From the NCBI GenBank assembly GCA_001972305.1, contig BDDD01000542.1, forward strand, positions 248,001 through 312,000: a DNA stretch of 64,000 nucleotides, written 5' to 3'. Shown here one piece after another: positions 21,379 to 33,155 of the stretch (position 1 is its first letter; each line of letters begins with the position of its first letter). The notes below the pieces were generated by a model. That model saw only the letters and a program-made list of their open reading frames with translations, searched no databases and had not been told where the DNA came from. The DNA comes from Cephalotus follicularis. Its lineage: Eukaryota; Streptophyta; Magnoliopsida; Oxalidales; Cephalotaceae. The translations under genes were made by a program, and so were the position numbers.

Positions 21379-22791
21379 TGTCACGCCCCAAACCATGAGG
21401 AAAACCCCCATGACTTGACGCGTGAGATCCTTCCTTTTAATCCATTCATATCATATTAATCACACTCCAAAAGTGTTATAAATTTAAAACTTTAAACAAT
21501 CATATTACATTAGCGGAATAATCAATTGAATACAATCTATCTCTTATAATCTCCCGAAAATCGGACATGTAGTATCCATTTATCGGACTATGGCCCTGTA
21601 AAGAAAAACACATTTCATATAACCACACTCCCGAAGGAAGAATCAACAGTTTATAAATGGGCTCAGCCCTCATCAACCACAACTTAAATCAGAAATATAC
21701 AATTTCAAATGCGGATATAATCATTTAAATATCTTAATGGGTGAACCCATTCCGATCCTTTACATCAGCACACATATCTAACTTACGCACTGTCACAAGC
21801 CGGCAGGTCATATAATGTTCAAAAGCGATTCTTATATAATATATGTTCATTTACATTGACTACCTTTATACAAAGATAGGTCGGAGGAGATATCAATCCT
21901 TACTCTGCAGTTTAACCTGGCTGGTCACTGCTGCGCGCTACGTGGATCTGAACTTGACCCATTCCATTACAATGAAATGGGTCAGCAGCCTATGGCTGTG
22001 TACAATATACATATGCAGTGAAATGTGCAGAATGAAGTAGGTATATATGTATGTGTCATGAGGATGCATGATAAACAGGAATGTCAAATGATATTAACAT
22101 AAATCATCCATGTTCAACGGTTCATAATTATAGCTATGTCATTCCATACCCTTACGCATTCTACTAGGAATATAGAGGCTGACCACATATATATACTGTC
22201 CCATACCAGCATATATATATATATAGTTAATTGTCCTATCTTCTCAATTCAATCTTAACAGTTTACTCCAAGACATATATAAGGGTTGTCTTCAGCCTCC
22301 TCTACTATAGCGACAGAATAAAGATGCTCCAACTCTTCTTAGATTCAATACAGGTTCTTTCGGCCTTCACTGCATCATTTCAACAGGCCACCGACGTTCC
22401 AAGTCATCCCGAAACACATACAGGCTCTTCTTGGCCTTCTCTGCTGAAGAAGGTATGAGTAGATCGAGGACTTTAAACCTTCTATTTATTCTTAAGGACA
22501 TTAAACCTATGTTCTATTGAGGACATTAAACCTCTGAGGCATGAGCAGGTAGAGGACATTTAACCTTCTTACTCTACTCGACAGGTATGAGTAGGTAAAG
22601 GACATTTAACCTTCTTACTCTACTATACCTCCTAAGGCATGCGCATGCAGAGGACATTTAGCCTTCTTACTCTACTCAGCAGGTATAGGTAGGCAGTGGA
22701 CATTTAACCATCTATGATGTACTATACCTCCTAAGGACTTTTAACCTTCTATATTCTATTGAGGACATTTAATCTCTTAAGGCACGAGCAA
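21379..22791 (-). mobile_element. LTR 'D' (gypsy-like, minus strand), truncated by element A
   Basis: Begins TGTCACGCCCC, the inverse of an LTR 3' end. The block 21541-21690 resembles 42060-42190 of solo LTR H (shared CGGACATGTAGTAT and CACTCCCGAAGGA). D is cut at 22791 by gypsy A, whose other end is outside the window, so its full length is unknown. No coding sequence. Confidence 0.7.
22440..22790. repeat. Tandem repeats in LTR D
   Basis: Six or more imperfect ~45-55 bp units around GGTATGAGTAGG..AGAGGACATTTAACCTTCTTACTCTACT. Confidence 0.85.
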
Positions 22792-23619
22792 TGTAATGCC
22801 CTTAAATATTAAAATGAATTATTATTTGGGCTTTAAGGAATTAAACCGCTAATTTGGGCCTTAGAAATTGTTCCCTTCCTTTAGGCCGAATATGGAAAGA
22901 CTTAGGGAAAGTGTTGTTGGGCTTCTAATGGACAAAAGAGAGGAAGATGAGCCTTGGGCCGTCCATATTGGAAATTCCAACCCACTTCCCTTTGCAGAGG
23001 CGACTATTTTGTGTAGCATTTTCTAGATTCTTCCCCACGCCATTATAAAAATGGAGGACTCCCATGAGACGCTTTTTGGAACTTCTCTCACACTCCCATT
23101 CTTGAGGAATCGAGATAAGGGAGAGAGTAGAGATGGGGTCTGGTGTCACGGGAAACAAGAAGGAGACAAATGCAAGAGCTTTCTCAAGAGAGTTCCATGC
23201 CTTATGTTCTCCCGTATAGATTCCCTTTTCCTGGAGCTGAAGGAGTAATAGAAGCGTGAAGAGGAAGAGCTAAGGTGCGTAGCGTTGAAGGAAGCCCATG
23301 AGCGAAGGGAGGAATCGCATAATCTCTGTTTTCAACCAAATCAAGGTAGGTTGCTATGTGCTCCTACCAGCATGTGTGTGTGTATTGTTTGTTCTGTGTG
23401 ATTGTATTGTATGTGTTGATGTATGCAATGCTTGAATTGTTGTGATTGTTATTGTGCTTGTTAGACTAGGACCTTGGTTGTTCTGTCTTAGAATGGATAA
23501 GTTAAGCTCAGTACTTAATAAGTACTTAGAGGAGAACCTAACGCTAAATCAGGCTAGTCTCTTGAGGACTCGAGTTTCTCGGCTCAAAGTCTGACTAGCT
23601 CATGCATGGTGAGCATGCC
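22792..23619 (+). repeat. A 5' LTR, first segment
   Basis: Starts TGTAATGCCC. TATA-like TTATAAAAA at 23043-23051, then a purine-rich leader. Ends at the insertion of B. Confidence 0.8.
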
Positions 23620-23788
23620 TGTGACGACCCGAATTCCCTTTTGTACTGTTCATGCATACATTGTACCGTATTGGACCATATCGAATTGTATTGAATTTAG
23701 ATATTCCTATATCTATTGTTATTGTATTGATTATATGCATGTATAATCAAGATTTTGGGCTGAGTTTCGGAGAGTTTGTCGAATTGAC

Positions 23789-23796
23789 TATATAAG
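23789..23796 (+). promoter_or_regulatory. TATA box of B LTR
   Basis: TATATAAG, conserved at 33324-33331 in the 3' LTR, ~20 bases before a CT-rich leader. Confidence 0.65.
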
Positions 23797-24317
23797 TCAA
23801 TTTCTCACTCTCATTCTCTCATTCTTTCATTCTTCTCTCTCTTTCTATCCTTCTCCCCCCCTCTCTCTCTTGCTGGCAGCTTCCCTCCATCTTCCTAGCA
23901 GCTGGATTTGCATCACCATCAACAAGGATAGCACTTGCAAGTTGTGGGTGCCGATTGAACAAGAAAGTAGCTAATTCTTGGGTGATTTCAGCCGATTGAC
24001 CGATTGTTAGCTCAACTTTTGAAGCTTCGTTAAAGGTAGGACTTCCCTACTTGATTGCCTATTACTTAATTGCATAATTGGTTGAATGATTGATTGAATT
24101 GAGTGATTGTATTGCATTGAATTGAAAAACTAGGGTTTTTATTGATTTCCTTGATCTAACTGATCTAGGAGGATTGAAACTGAATTTTGAAGGTTGTAAC
24201 TAGTTTTACTAACCTTAAATGATTGATTTTAACCCTTAGTTTTCAAGGAACGACTTTAAATTGGATTTTGACTTGAGATTGACCACTTTTTCTGCACAAA
24301 AAAATCGACCATGCCAG

Positions 24318-24671
24318 CAAAGACATCGACCCCAGCCCATGGACGTCGATGCCTTTCGCATTAGAATGTTGTATCCTTGATTCCGCAGCAAAGACATCGA
24401 CGTCTTTCAAAGACATCGACGTCTTCGCCTTGAGATGTCTTCTCCCCACGAAAGACATCGATGCTGAATATCGATGCGCATTCCCAAGCTACTATTATTA
24501 AATCGCGTCGACGTCTTTGTTAAAAGACATCGACGTCTTTCGGCCAGATCTCTATACAAATAGAGAAAGACATCGATATCTTTCAAAGACGTCGATGTCC
24601 TTCTACCGTTTTAAAAGAATGCCCTGATATGCATCGATGTCTTTGGCCAATGACATCGACGCCTTTCGGGC
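24318..24671. repeat. Palindrome array (AAAGACATCGATGTCTTT type), B 5' LTR
   Basis: About ten copies, some perfectly self-complementary over 18 bases, others with one or two changes (ATCGAC, GTCGAT), spaced irregularly. Conserved in the 3' LTR. Confidence 0.92.
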
Positions 24672-26015
24672 TGAATGGAACTTTTAACTATTTTAAAGCT
24701 AGTTTTCAACTCCTTTTCACGTTGCCGCTTGACCGGAGCCTCACTTGAGGTATTCAAGCATTTGAAACACAATTTTCTACAGTTTTCAAAGATTGAATTG
24801 ATAAATTGATAAAGTGACGGAGTGAGCCATAGGTGACGATCCAGTGACTTTCATCAACCAGATAGACATTCCTTTCTATCTCGTTGATTTGATTGACACC
24901 GTCTATTGGCTACTGATTGATTGATTGATTGAGCCATAAGTGTTATGAGTCTAAGTTCGGAACGTTGGACACTCATTCCCATTTCTCCATTAGACATCAC
25001 CACTTATCGGCATTGTACTGACAGATTGATTGATTGTATTGTATGGATCCTATAGAGTGACCTTATGACCCGTATAGGCATGTTAGGTTGTCGACTTTGT
25101 CCACCTATTTCGTCGATCGCGTCATTTACTGTATTGATCTGCTGAAGCGCAGTACTGTTACTGATTGACGATTGATGCTTCCGGAGGGTTGTAGCTCCCT
25201 AACGGTATAGTAGCTCCCCTATGGTTGTAGCTCATCGATACTGTACTGACCCAGCCGTAGGCTGGAAGACCTATGAGTCCCAACCTGATCAGTTTGAGAC
25301 AAATGGGTAGATCTCTCACCCTTTTCGAAGGACTACCTTCTGTGAGATTGATCATTGCTACTGATTGACACTGTACTGACCGAGGTTGCATGCTCTATAG
25401 GATATGATTGATTGGGTGTTTGATGTACCACCACTGAGTGTCTGCCATTGATTGATTGTTATAGATCCTATCCATATGTTCTGTTATGGGCCAGTGTCAT
25501 ACGGATAGTCTGATCGGCAACTGTACATATGCATTTGCCATGTCATGCATTGATATTGTACACCGCACATTGATATTGCATAGATTGTCACCGATATTGC
25601 ACATTGTACATGAAAACATGCTGCATGAGGTTTCTGCTTAGCCAGTGTGGCTAACCCCATCCTTCGGGGTGGGGCTGTGTTGTACATTTTGTGTGTGGCA
25701 TAGATAGGGTAGCAAGTAGCAGCGGACAGAAGGATTGAAGACTCGACTTGATCGCACGACTGCTTGGGTATCGCAAAAATGGTTGTGAGATATTGTAGTA
25801 AAAGGATTGAAATGTATTGTATTATAAAAGATTGGTATTGTAAAGGATTTGTATTGTATTGATGGTTTATTGTATTGTATCTTCCGCACAATGATATGTA
25901 TTGCAAAGTTTTAAGTTTTTCCGCATTTTTGTATTGCTAGTCCCGACCATTGTATTGTGTATTGGATTGAAAGTAATGCCACATGTCCGCCCTGCGGGTG
26001 CGGGGTGTTACAGAA

Positions 26016-26027
26016 TGGTATCAGAGA
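26016..26027 (+). promoter_or_regulatory. Primer binding site of B (tRNA-iMet)
   Basis: TGGTATCAGAGA, eleven of twelve bases of the initiator tRNA-Met complement, three bases after the LTR. Confidence 0.9.
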
Positions 26028-26974
26028 CATTGGTCGGCCTGCTAGTAAAGTATATTAATGCGTTGTTTGAGATTGACTGAATGGATTTGCATGATGTATG
26101 TTCTTGCTTATTCATGCCATTGTTTATTGGAAAAGAGATTGATATTGGAATTGAAAGAGATTGTATCTGATCATCCCATTGTTGAACCGCTTCTTAAAGT
26201 TGCAGCCTCCAGCATTTGTAGGACCCCCTGATCCTACTCTTGCTGAGTCCTGACTAACCCATTTGGAGAAGATCTCTGAGGTCTTGGGTTGTGATGATGA
26301 ACAGAAATTGGTTGGTAGACCATTCTTGGTCACGAGTAATGCATTGATCAATTACCGAAATGGTCTCATGAAGTTGAGTTTTGGAAAGTCGTCGATGGAC
26401 TTTAACATCTTTCGTTTGGGAAAGCATCAATCTGCCTTTGATGATGTCTACGTGATTCGCTCGATTTCTGATACTATTGATTCATATTTTAATATCGACT
26501 TTGATCGTAATTTCAAAAGGGAATTCGAGATTGAAGAAGTTAAAAAAAAGAATAGATTGATGTGGCTAGAAAATGAAGAAGCATTAGCATGGTTAGAAAG
26601 TAAGCTCAATGAGCCAACATCGGATAGTGAATGGGATCATCTATCCCATTACACTCACAAAATTGCCATGCCTGACCAAACGTATTTTGACGAAGATTTT
26701 GATAACAACTTCATGGAATGTTTGAGAGAGTTCGAGGAATTAGAGGTTACGAAAAAAGAGATTTTGAATTGGTTGGACGATGGGGATGTTGATTCGATTT
26801 TGGAAGTTCCATGGGACAATCTGTCCCATTTCACGCACAAGCTTAGCACACCATCCCACCCTCACACCATCCTCAAAATTAACTTTTTCTTTACTAAAGA
26901 TCAATTAGGATGGAGGGTGTGCATTCGTATGGACTATGTGTGTGATTGGTTGGTAGTCCGTGATTATTCTTGTT

Positions 26975-27240
26975 CTCTAGATGGTTTTTCCTAGTGGAAA
27001 TCCTATTGGGACGATGCTCACATTGTTTCTTGGCAATCTCTGTGTTTTGTTGACAACGTGTTTCATTGTTATTCTTCTCTTGATGGTTTCTATTGGTGGA
27101 GGTCTTGTTGGAATTGCTCTTATATTGATAAAATTATTTTCCCATATTGTGTGTTTAAGTTTTTTCAGGCAGGTAGTCATTGTTTTTACTGGTGGCAATC
27201 TCATTGGGATGATGTTTATATTGTTCAAACTATGCTTTCA
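26975..27240 (+). repeat. Imperfect ~90-bp repeats, Trp-rich
   Basis: Three diverged units around TTTCTATTGGTGGAGGTCTTGTTGG, each able to read DGFYWWRS.W...YI-like residues in one frame. Confidence 0.6.
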
Positions 27241-27697
27241 CGTGGTATTTTTGAGTTTGCTAAGACAGGTATTGGAGACGCGTTCGAAGTGAAAAGGAAG
27301 CGGGCACTAAGGAAGCGAACAATAACGTTTTTCGAAGTTAAAGCTGCATTGATTGAGGAGGCCATGGACTTTCATGAGCCTCGTTATTTTGAGCCTCCAT
27401 GATGATATTCGGTAAACCCCACCCCTTTGTTCTTTATTTTATTGCATTGTTTATTATATTTGTGTGATCATGCATGTTTCTTTTCTTTAGTTTGTTTCTA
27501 GTGCATTGAGGACAATGCAAGATTTAAGTATGGGGGGGGGGTTAGACCAAAGTTCATTTTAATTTTGAAAGTAGGAATAAGTGTTGATATGCTTAGAGAT
27601 AATAGAAAAACCCCATGGGAGATAATAAAAATTTTGTTTTCAAGGAAAAGAAAAGGAATGCATCTCGAGGTAGGAATTTTGTGCGAAAAGGTGATGA

Positions 27698-27792
27698 CAA
27701 GACGTATGAGTAGACATGCTAGGTCTATACGAAGTGTGGATTTTAATCATACAAGACGTATGAGTAGTCATGCTAGGTCTATACGAAGTGTG
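27698..27792 (+). repeat. 54-bp tandem duplication
   Basis: CAAGACGTATGAGTAG...GAAGTGTG at 27698 recurs at 27752 with one or two differences. Lies in the Tat/Athila-like relic after its polypurine tract. Confidence 0.9.
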
Positions 27793-30700
27793 TTCGTTGC
27801 GACAAATCTTATGAGTAGACTCCGTTGATTGAAACACCATTTATTCACCAACTTTCAGCTTCACCGACAAGATGTTTATGGATTTTAATCAGACAGACAA
27901 AGTGTGTGTGAAGACAGAAAAATTGAAGAACAAATAAAATATTCAAGGATTTTTATTGATGGAATTGAAACAATAACAATCTAGGTTTTGTTCTAACCCA
28001 AAAACCCTAAAAAACTAGCTACAAAACATTAAGAAAACTAAACTAAAAATTGGAGAAAGAAAAAGAAGGAGACCGTCTGCTTTGTGTTCTGCCTCCTCTT
28101 GTGCCGCTGCTCTTAATGTCATATATATATTGGCAGCTGACTTCTAAAACCTAAAGCAATGCATAATTGTCCCATTTGTAAAAGCAATCAAAGCTGGCAA
28201 TTTTTTTTATTTCCTTTCTTTGAATTGCGGCGCATGTGCTGATTTATTTTAATGCTGAGGCGTAACTTGTATGGTTTGCTTGTATGCTTCTCACAATTGC
28301 GGCTTGGACTTCTGCTGAAGACGCATGTTGCATGTTGCTGAAGCGTTCGTGGCGCATGTTCATTGCATGGAGGCATGATGCGCTTGGTGGCTGGGCATGG
28401 AGATGATGTATGGCATTGTATGCATGTTGACTTGAAGAATGCGGAAGGCAGCATCACAATTTGGGCTTAATGAAGATGACGTCATGCTGATGTAATCATT
28501 GAGCTCCACATGCTTCAACATTTGTTTTCTTATAATATTTCTTCATCGGAACTTCAGAATGACTCGGCCCAAGAATTAAAAGTGCTCCAAATAATTTTAT
28601 GAACAAAATGAGCCCAATATTCAATATCTTCTGAGCCTTAAATTTGGACTTCTCTCGCTGAAGTGGTTGCACTCCTTAACCGATTTTTTGACTTCAAACC
28701 ACTTTAACTCGAAAAGTAGCGTTTTATCTCCATTTTCTCTTATTCCGTAATAATAAGCATAATACCTGAAAATCAAATAAAAATAACCACAGTAGTCTAT
28801 TCCAAGCATAAAAATATAACAAATAACTCATTAAAAACCACACATTTTTATGCTAAATAGCAATGTATATGCTCCAAGGAGAAGCCAAGCACTGGTGGGC
28901 TATGGTTAACACGGATTGGACGAGAAATGGTACAGTCCGCTCTTGGGATGCCTTCAAAAGAGAATTCAATGACAGGTACTACCCTCAGGTAGAGATAGAC
29001 AGAAGAGATATTGAATTTGTTAACTTGGTACAAGGAATCATGACAGTTGCTGAGTATGAGGCTATATTCATGCAATTAGCTCGATCTGCCCCGTACTTAG
29101 TGGAAGGCCAAAAGCGTAGAGCAAAGAAGTTCCTTCGGGGACTGAGATTGGATTTGAGGAGGCAATTGACTCCTTTGGGATTGACCTCCATATCGGATAT
29201 TTCTTCCCGAGCTATGCAGCTTGAGGATATTGCAGCTGAGGCTAAATTGATGAGAGATATAGCCCGTACCAGGCCTACTCCTTCTTCTTGGCAGAGTGGT
29301 AGTGACAATGGCAGTGCTAAATCGCAGAATACTAATAGTGGCCCCTCACCTGGTTCTCATGGTAGCAATCAGGATAGCGAGAACCGTCTCGTTCTCGAAG
29401 GAGAGGCAAATCGAGGAACGCACGTCGAGGAGACTGATCTTCAGTACCTAGTTAGGGTACACCCTCCATATTTTTTGGGAGTGGTAATCAGAGTGCTACG
29501 GTTCCTTGTGTGCATTTTCAGAAGACCAATCATACTTCTGAGAATTGTAGATGGTTTTTGGGTCATTGCTTGGTTATGGTGGTTCTGACCACGTTGCTAG
29601 AGATTGTTCACAAAATCCCCGCTCCAGAGGATTTTATCAGACACAGTGGTCACCGCCTCCACAGGGACCGATTACCAGTGTATCGTCTTCTTCCCGTGGG
29701 ACTTCGCAGTCCAGAGGGAAATAGCCTTTGAGTTCTGCTCTGACAGTTTAGGCTAGAGTGTTTGCTATGGAACCGAGTGCTGCAACAGGGTCTAATGTTG
29801 TGATTGGAGGTACCATTCGACTCTTTCAGCTTCCAGCATGGGTTCTTATTGACTCGAGTTCATCCCATTCATTCATTGCATTGCATTTTGTCTCCCATGT
29901 TGGTTTGAGACCTGAGTACCTTCCTTTCTTGATGGAGGTATCCACACCTCTCGGTGAGTCAGCGACTACCGATCGAGTGTGTAGAGATTGTATTATTGAG
30001 ATTGATGATCGTTGCTTATTAGACGATCTTATTGTTCTTCCTATGGATAACCTAGATGTGATTCTGGGCATGGTTTGATTGTCTGCTAGCTTTGCTTAGG
30101 TGAATTGTCATCGAAAGGTGGTGGTTTTTAGTCTTCCGGGACGACCACCTTTTCGATTTCTTGGCACCTTAGAGCCATTGTTTGTTCTGATGATTTTGAC
30201 TTTGCATGCTGACAGATTGTTACGACAAGGATGCCAGGGGTTTTTGGCACATGTGCTCGATACCGATAGATGGCGGTCAGAACTGGAAGATATTCCAGTG
30301 ATCTGCGAGTCCGGAGATGTTTTTCTCGGGATTTGACATCTTTGCCACCGGACAGAGAGATAGAGTTTGTGATTGATTTGATACCGGGAACTGCAACGAT
30401 TTCTCGAGCACCCTACCGTATGGCACCGATAGAATCGAAAGAGTTAAAGATACAGTTACAGAATCTTCTGGACAAAGGTTTTATAAGACCTAGTACTGCA
30501 CCCTGGGGAGCACCTTTTCTTTTTGTCAAAAAGAAAGATGGATCGCTTCGAATGTGTATAGACTATCGACAGCTCAACAAAGTTACAGTGAAGAATAAGT
30601 ACCCTCTACCACACATTAATGAGCTGTTCGACCAGCTTAGAGGAGCGACAGTGTTTTCTAAGCTTAACTTGAGATCGGGCTACGACCAATTGAAAGTCAA

Positions 30701-33155
30701 ACCCGAGGATATTCCGAAGACGGCCTTCAGATCGAGATATGGCCATTATGAGTTTTTAGTTATGCCTTTTGGTGTGACTAATGCTCCCGCAGCTTTCATG
30801 GACCTGATGAACCGAGTGTTCAGACAGTATTTGGATCAGTTCATTGTAGTGTTCATTGACGACCTCTTGATCTATTCCAGGACCGATGAGGAGCATGCCC
30901 AGCACCTCCACATTGTATTGCAAACATTGAGAGATCATCGATTGTATGCAAAATTCGACAAGTGCGAATTTTGGTTATCAGATGTTGCTTTCCTCGGGTA
31001 TATTGTTTCTATTGACGGTTTATCAGTGGATCCATCGAAAGTAGAGGGAGTGAAAGTTTGGAAATGACCGACGAATGCTTCCGAAGTTCGCAGCTTCTTG
31101 TGTTTAGCAGGGTATTATCATCGGTTTGTTAAGGGATTTTCCCGTATTACTACACCGTTGACCAGATTGACACAGAAGAACACTGCCTTTGTATGAGATA
31201 GTGATTGTGAAAGAAGTTTTCAAGAGTTAAAGGATAGATTGATTTCCGCTCCTGTCCTAGCCTTGCCAGACGGGAACGAAGACTTTGTTGTATACACCGA
31301 TACTTTTGGAAATGGGCTTGGTTGCGTTCTTATGTAATACAACAAAGTGATTGCATATGCATCGAGAAAAATCAAACCACACGAAGAAAACTATCCAGTG
31401 CATGACTTGGAATTGGCGGCCATTGTCTTTGCTCTTGGGAAATGGCGTCACTACCTTAATGGGACCAAGTTCACAGTTTTTACTGATCATAAGAGTTGAG
31501 ATATCTCTTTTCACAAAAGGAATTGAACATGAGACAGAGAATGTGGTTTGAGCTTCTTAATGATTATGATTGCGATATTGAATATCATTCGGGAAAAGCA
31601 AATGTTGTTGCAGATGCATTGAGTTGCAAGCTATCTTGTATGACTCTTTCCCATATTCGTGTGCAACCTGCATTACCTGACCGGATTATAGATGTTCAGA
31701 TAGTGGACATTGAATTGTAAAAAGTGGCTACTGCTATTGATGAGGGATTGAAACCCGATTTCTCTCAATCTACATATGGGTTTTTGAGATACCGGAACAG
31801 GATTTGCATCCCAGCAGATAGCGAGTTGAAGGAAGAGCTCATTTCTCAAGCTCATAAATCTAGTCTCTCTATCCATCCAGGGAGTACGAAGATGTATCGT
31901 GACCTGAAACTTAGCTATTGGTGGATTGGCATGAAGAGAGAGATCTTGGAATTTGTATCGAGATGCCTCACTTGTCAGCAAGTTAAGGCAGAGCACCAGA
32001 GACTGGCAGGCTTGCTTCAGCCTTTGCTCATTCCTGAGTGGAAATGAGAGCACATTACCATGGATTTCGTGTCCAGGTTACCTCTGACACGCGATAGACA
32101 TGATGGTATATGGGTTATTATTGATCGACTCACGAGGTCGGCCCACTTTCTACCAATTCGGATGACTTATTCTAGAGAAAAGTTGTCCAGTTTGTTCATA
32201 AAAGAGATTGTTATAGCACATGGAGCTCCTGTCAGCATTGTTTCGGATCGAGACTCTCACTTCACTTTCAGGTTTTGGAGGAAGTTACCGGGAGCTATGG
32301 ATATAGAATTGAGTTTCAGCACTGCTTTTCACCCCAAACAGACGGTTTGTCCGAAAGGACCATTCAGAGATTGGAGGACATGCTTCGCGCATGCGTTCTC
32401 GACTTTGTAGGTAGTTGGGATGACTACTTGCATTTGATTGAGTTCTTGTATAACAATAGTTATCACGAGAGCATACAAATGGCTCCCTATGAAGCCCTAT
32501 ATGGTAGGAAGTGCCGATCGCCAGTTTGTTCCGATCAGGTCGGTGAAAGGAGTTTTTTCTTTGGGCCAGAGATTGTACAGATTTCGGCAGAGAAAGTGAA
32601 ATTGATTAAAGACCGATATATTGTTACTCAAAGTAGATAGAAAAGCTATGTTGATGTTCATCGCAGAGGCTTGGAGTTTAGTCATGGTGACCATGTTTTC
32701 CTCAAAGTGTCGCCCACTAAAAGAGTCATGAGAGTCGGGATGAAAGGAAAGCTCTCTCCCCGTTTTATTGGACCTTTTGAGGTATTGGATCGGATTGGCC
32801 AATTTGCTTATAGGCTTGCGTTGCCTCCAACATTGTCGGGAGTGCATAATGTGTTCCATGTTTCTCAGTTGAGGAGATATATTCGAGATCCTTCACACAT
32901 CATTAAGTATGGTCAGATTCAGCTAGAACCTGACTTATCGTTTATAGAGACTTCTATACATATTGTTGACAGACAGATCAGAGTATTGAGGAACAAGACC
33001 ATTCCTTTGGTCAGTGTTCTATGAAAGTATCATGGTTCAGTGGAGCGCACCGCGGAGCGCGAGGATGATATTAAAGAGACATACCCTTTCCTATTTGATT
33101 GATTGATCGATTGACCGATGAATCTGGGGACCATATTCTTTTAAGTAGGGAATAA

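Larger units (their letters stand above)
23620..26012 (+). repeat. B 5' LTR
   Basis: 2393 bp. TATATAAG at 23789-23796, CT-rich leader 23810-23870, palindrome array 24318-24671, AT-rich tail with many GATTGATT/TATTGTATTG runs. Confidence 0.93.
26302..28863 (+). mobile_element. Tat/Athila-like gypsy fragment nested in B gag
   Basis: Starts with a retropepsin C-terminal stretch typical of Tat/Athila elements (VGRPFLVTSNALINYRNGLMKLSFG) to ~26600. It continues with an acidic region and a Trp-rich repeat region (26975-27240). A polypurine tract after TGCATTGAGGACAATGCAAG lies at 27522-27541, and an LTR-like tail ends at ...AATAGCA (28863). Reverse transcriptase, RNase H and integrase are absent, so this is a deletion relic. 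No clear target duplication. Its last ~100 bases match those at 420-521. Confidence 0.7.
26195..33105 (+). pseudogene. Gag-pol remains of gypsy B
   Basis: Gag resumes after the nested fragment at 28864 (MLQGEAKHWWAMVNTDW, FNDRYYPQVE, KKFLRGLRLDLRRQL); knuckle region ~29490-29620; protease ~29758-30078 (LIDSSSSHSFI); reverse transcriptase ~30400-31060 ([26 protein letters not shown]); RNase H ~31270-31610; integrase with its HHCC region ~31830-32640 ([31 protein letters not shown]); C-terminal part with chromodomain-like end ~32671-33105. A polypurine-like stretch (33140-33155) precedes the 3' LTR. Broken, about ten lesions. Confidence 0.88.

Noticed and set aside
24318-24671. Repeat-spacer pattern reminiscent of a CRISPR array
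   Set aside because: Units are degenerate palindromes with irregular short spacing, in a plant LTR, and recur in the paired LTR; no cas genes.
26263-26994. A 243-codon open frame that might be a host gene
   Set aside because: It begins in B gag and continues by chance into the Tat/Athila-like protease relic; it is a by-product of nesting.
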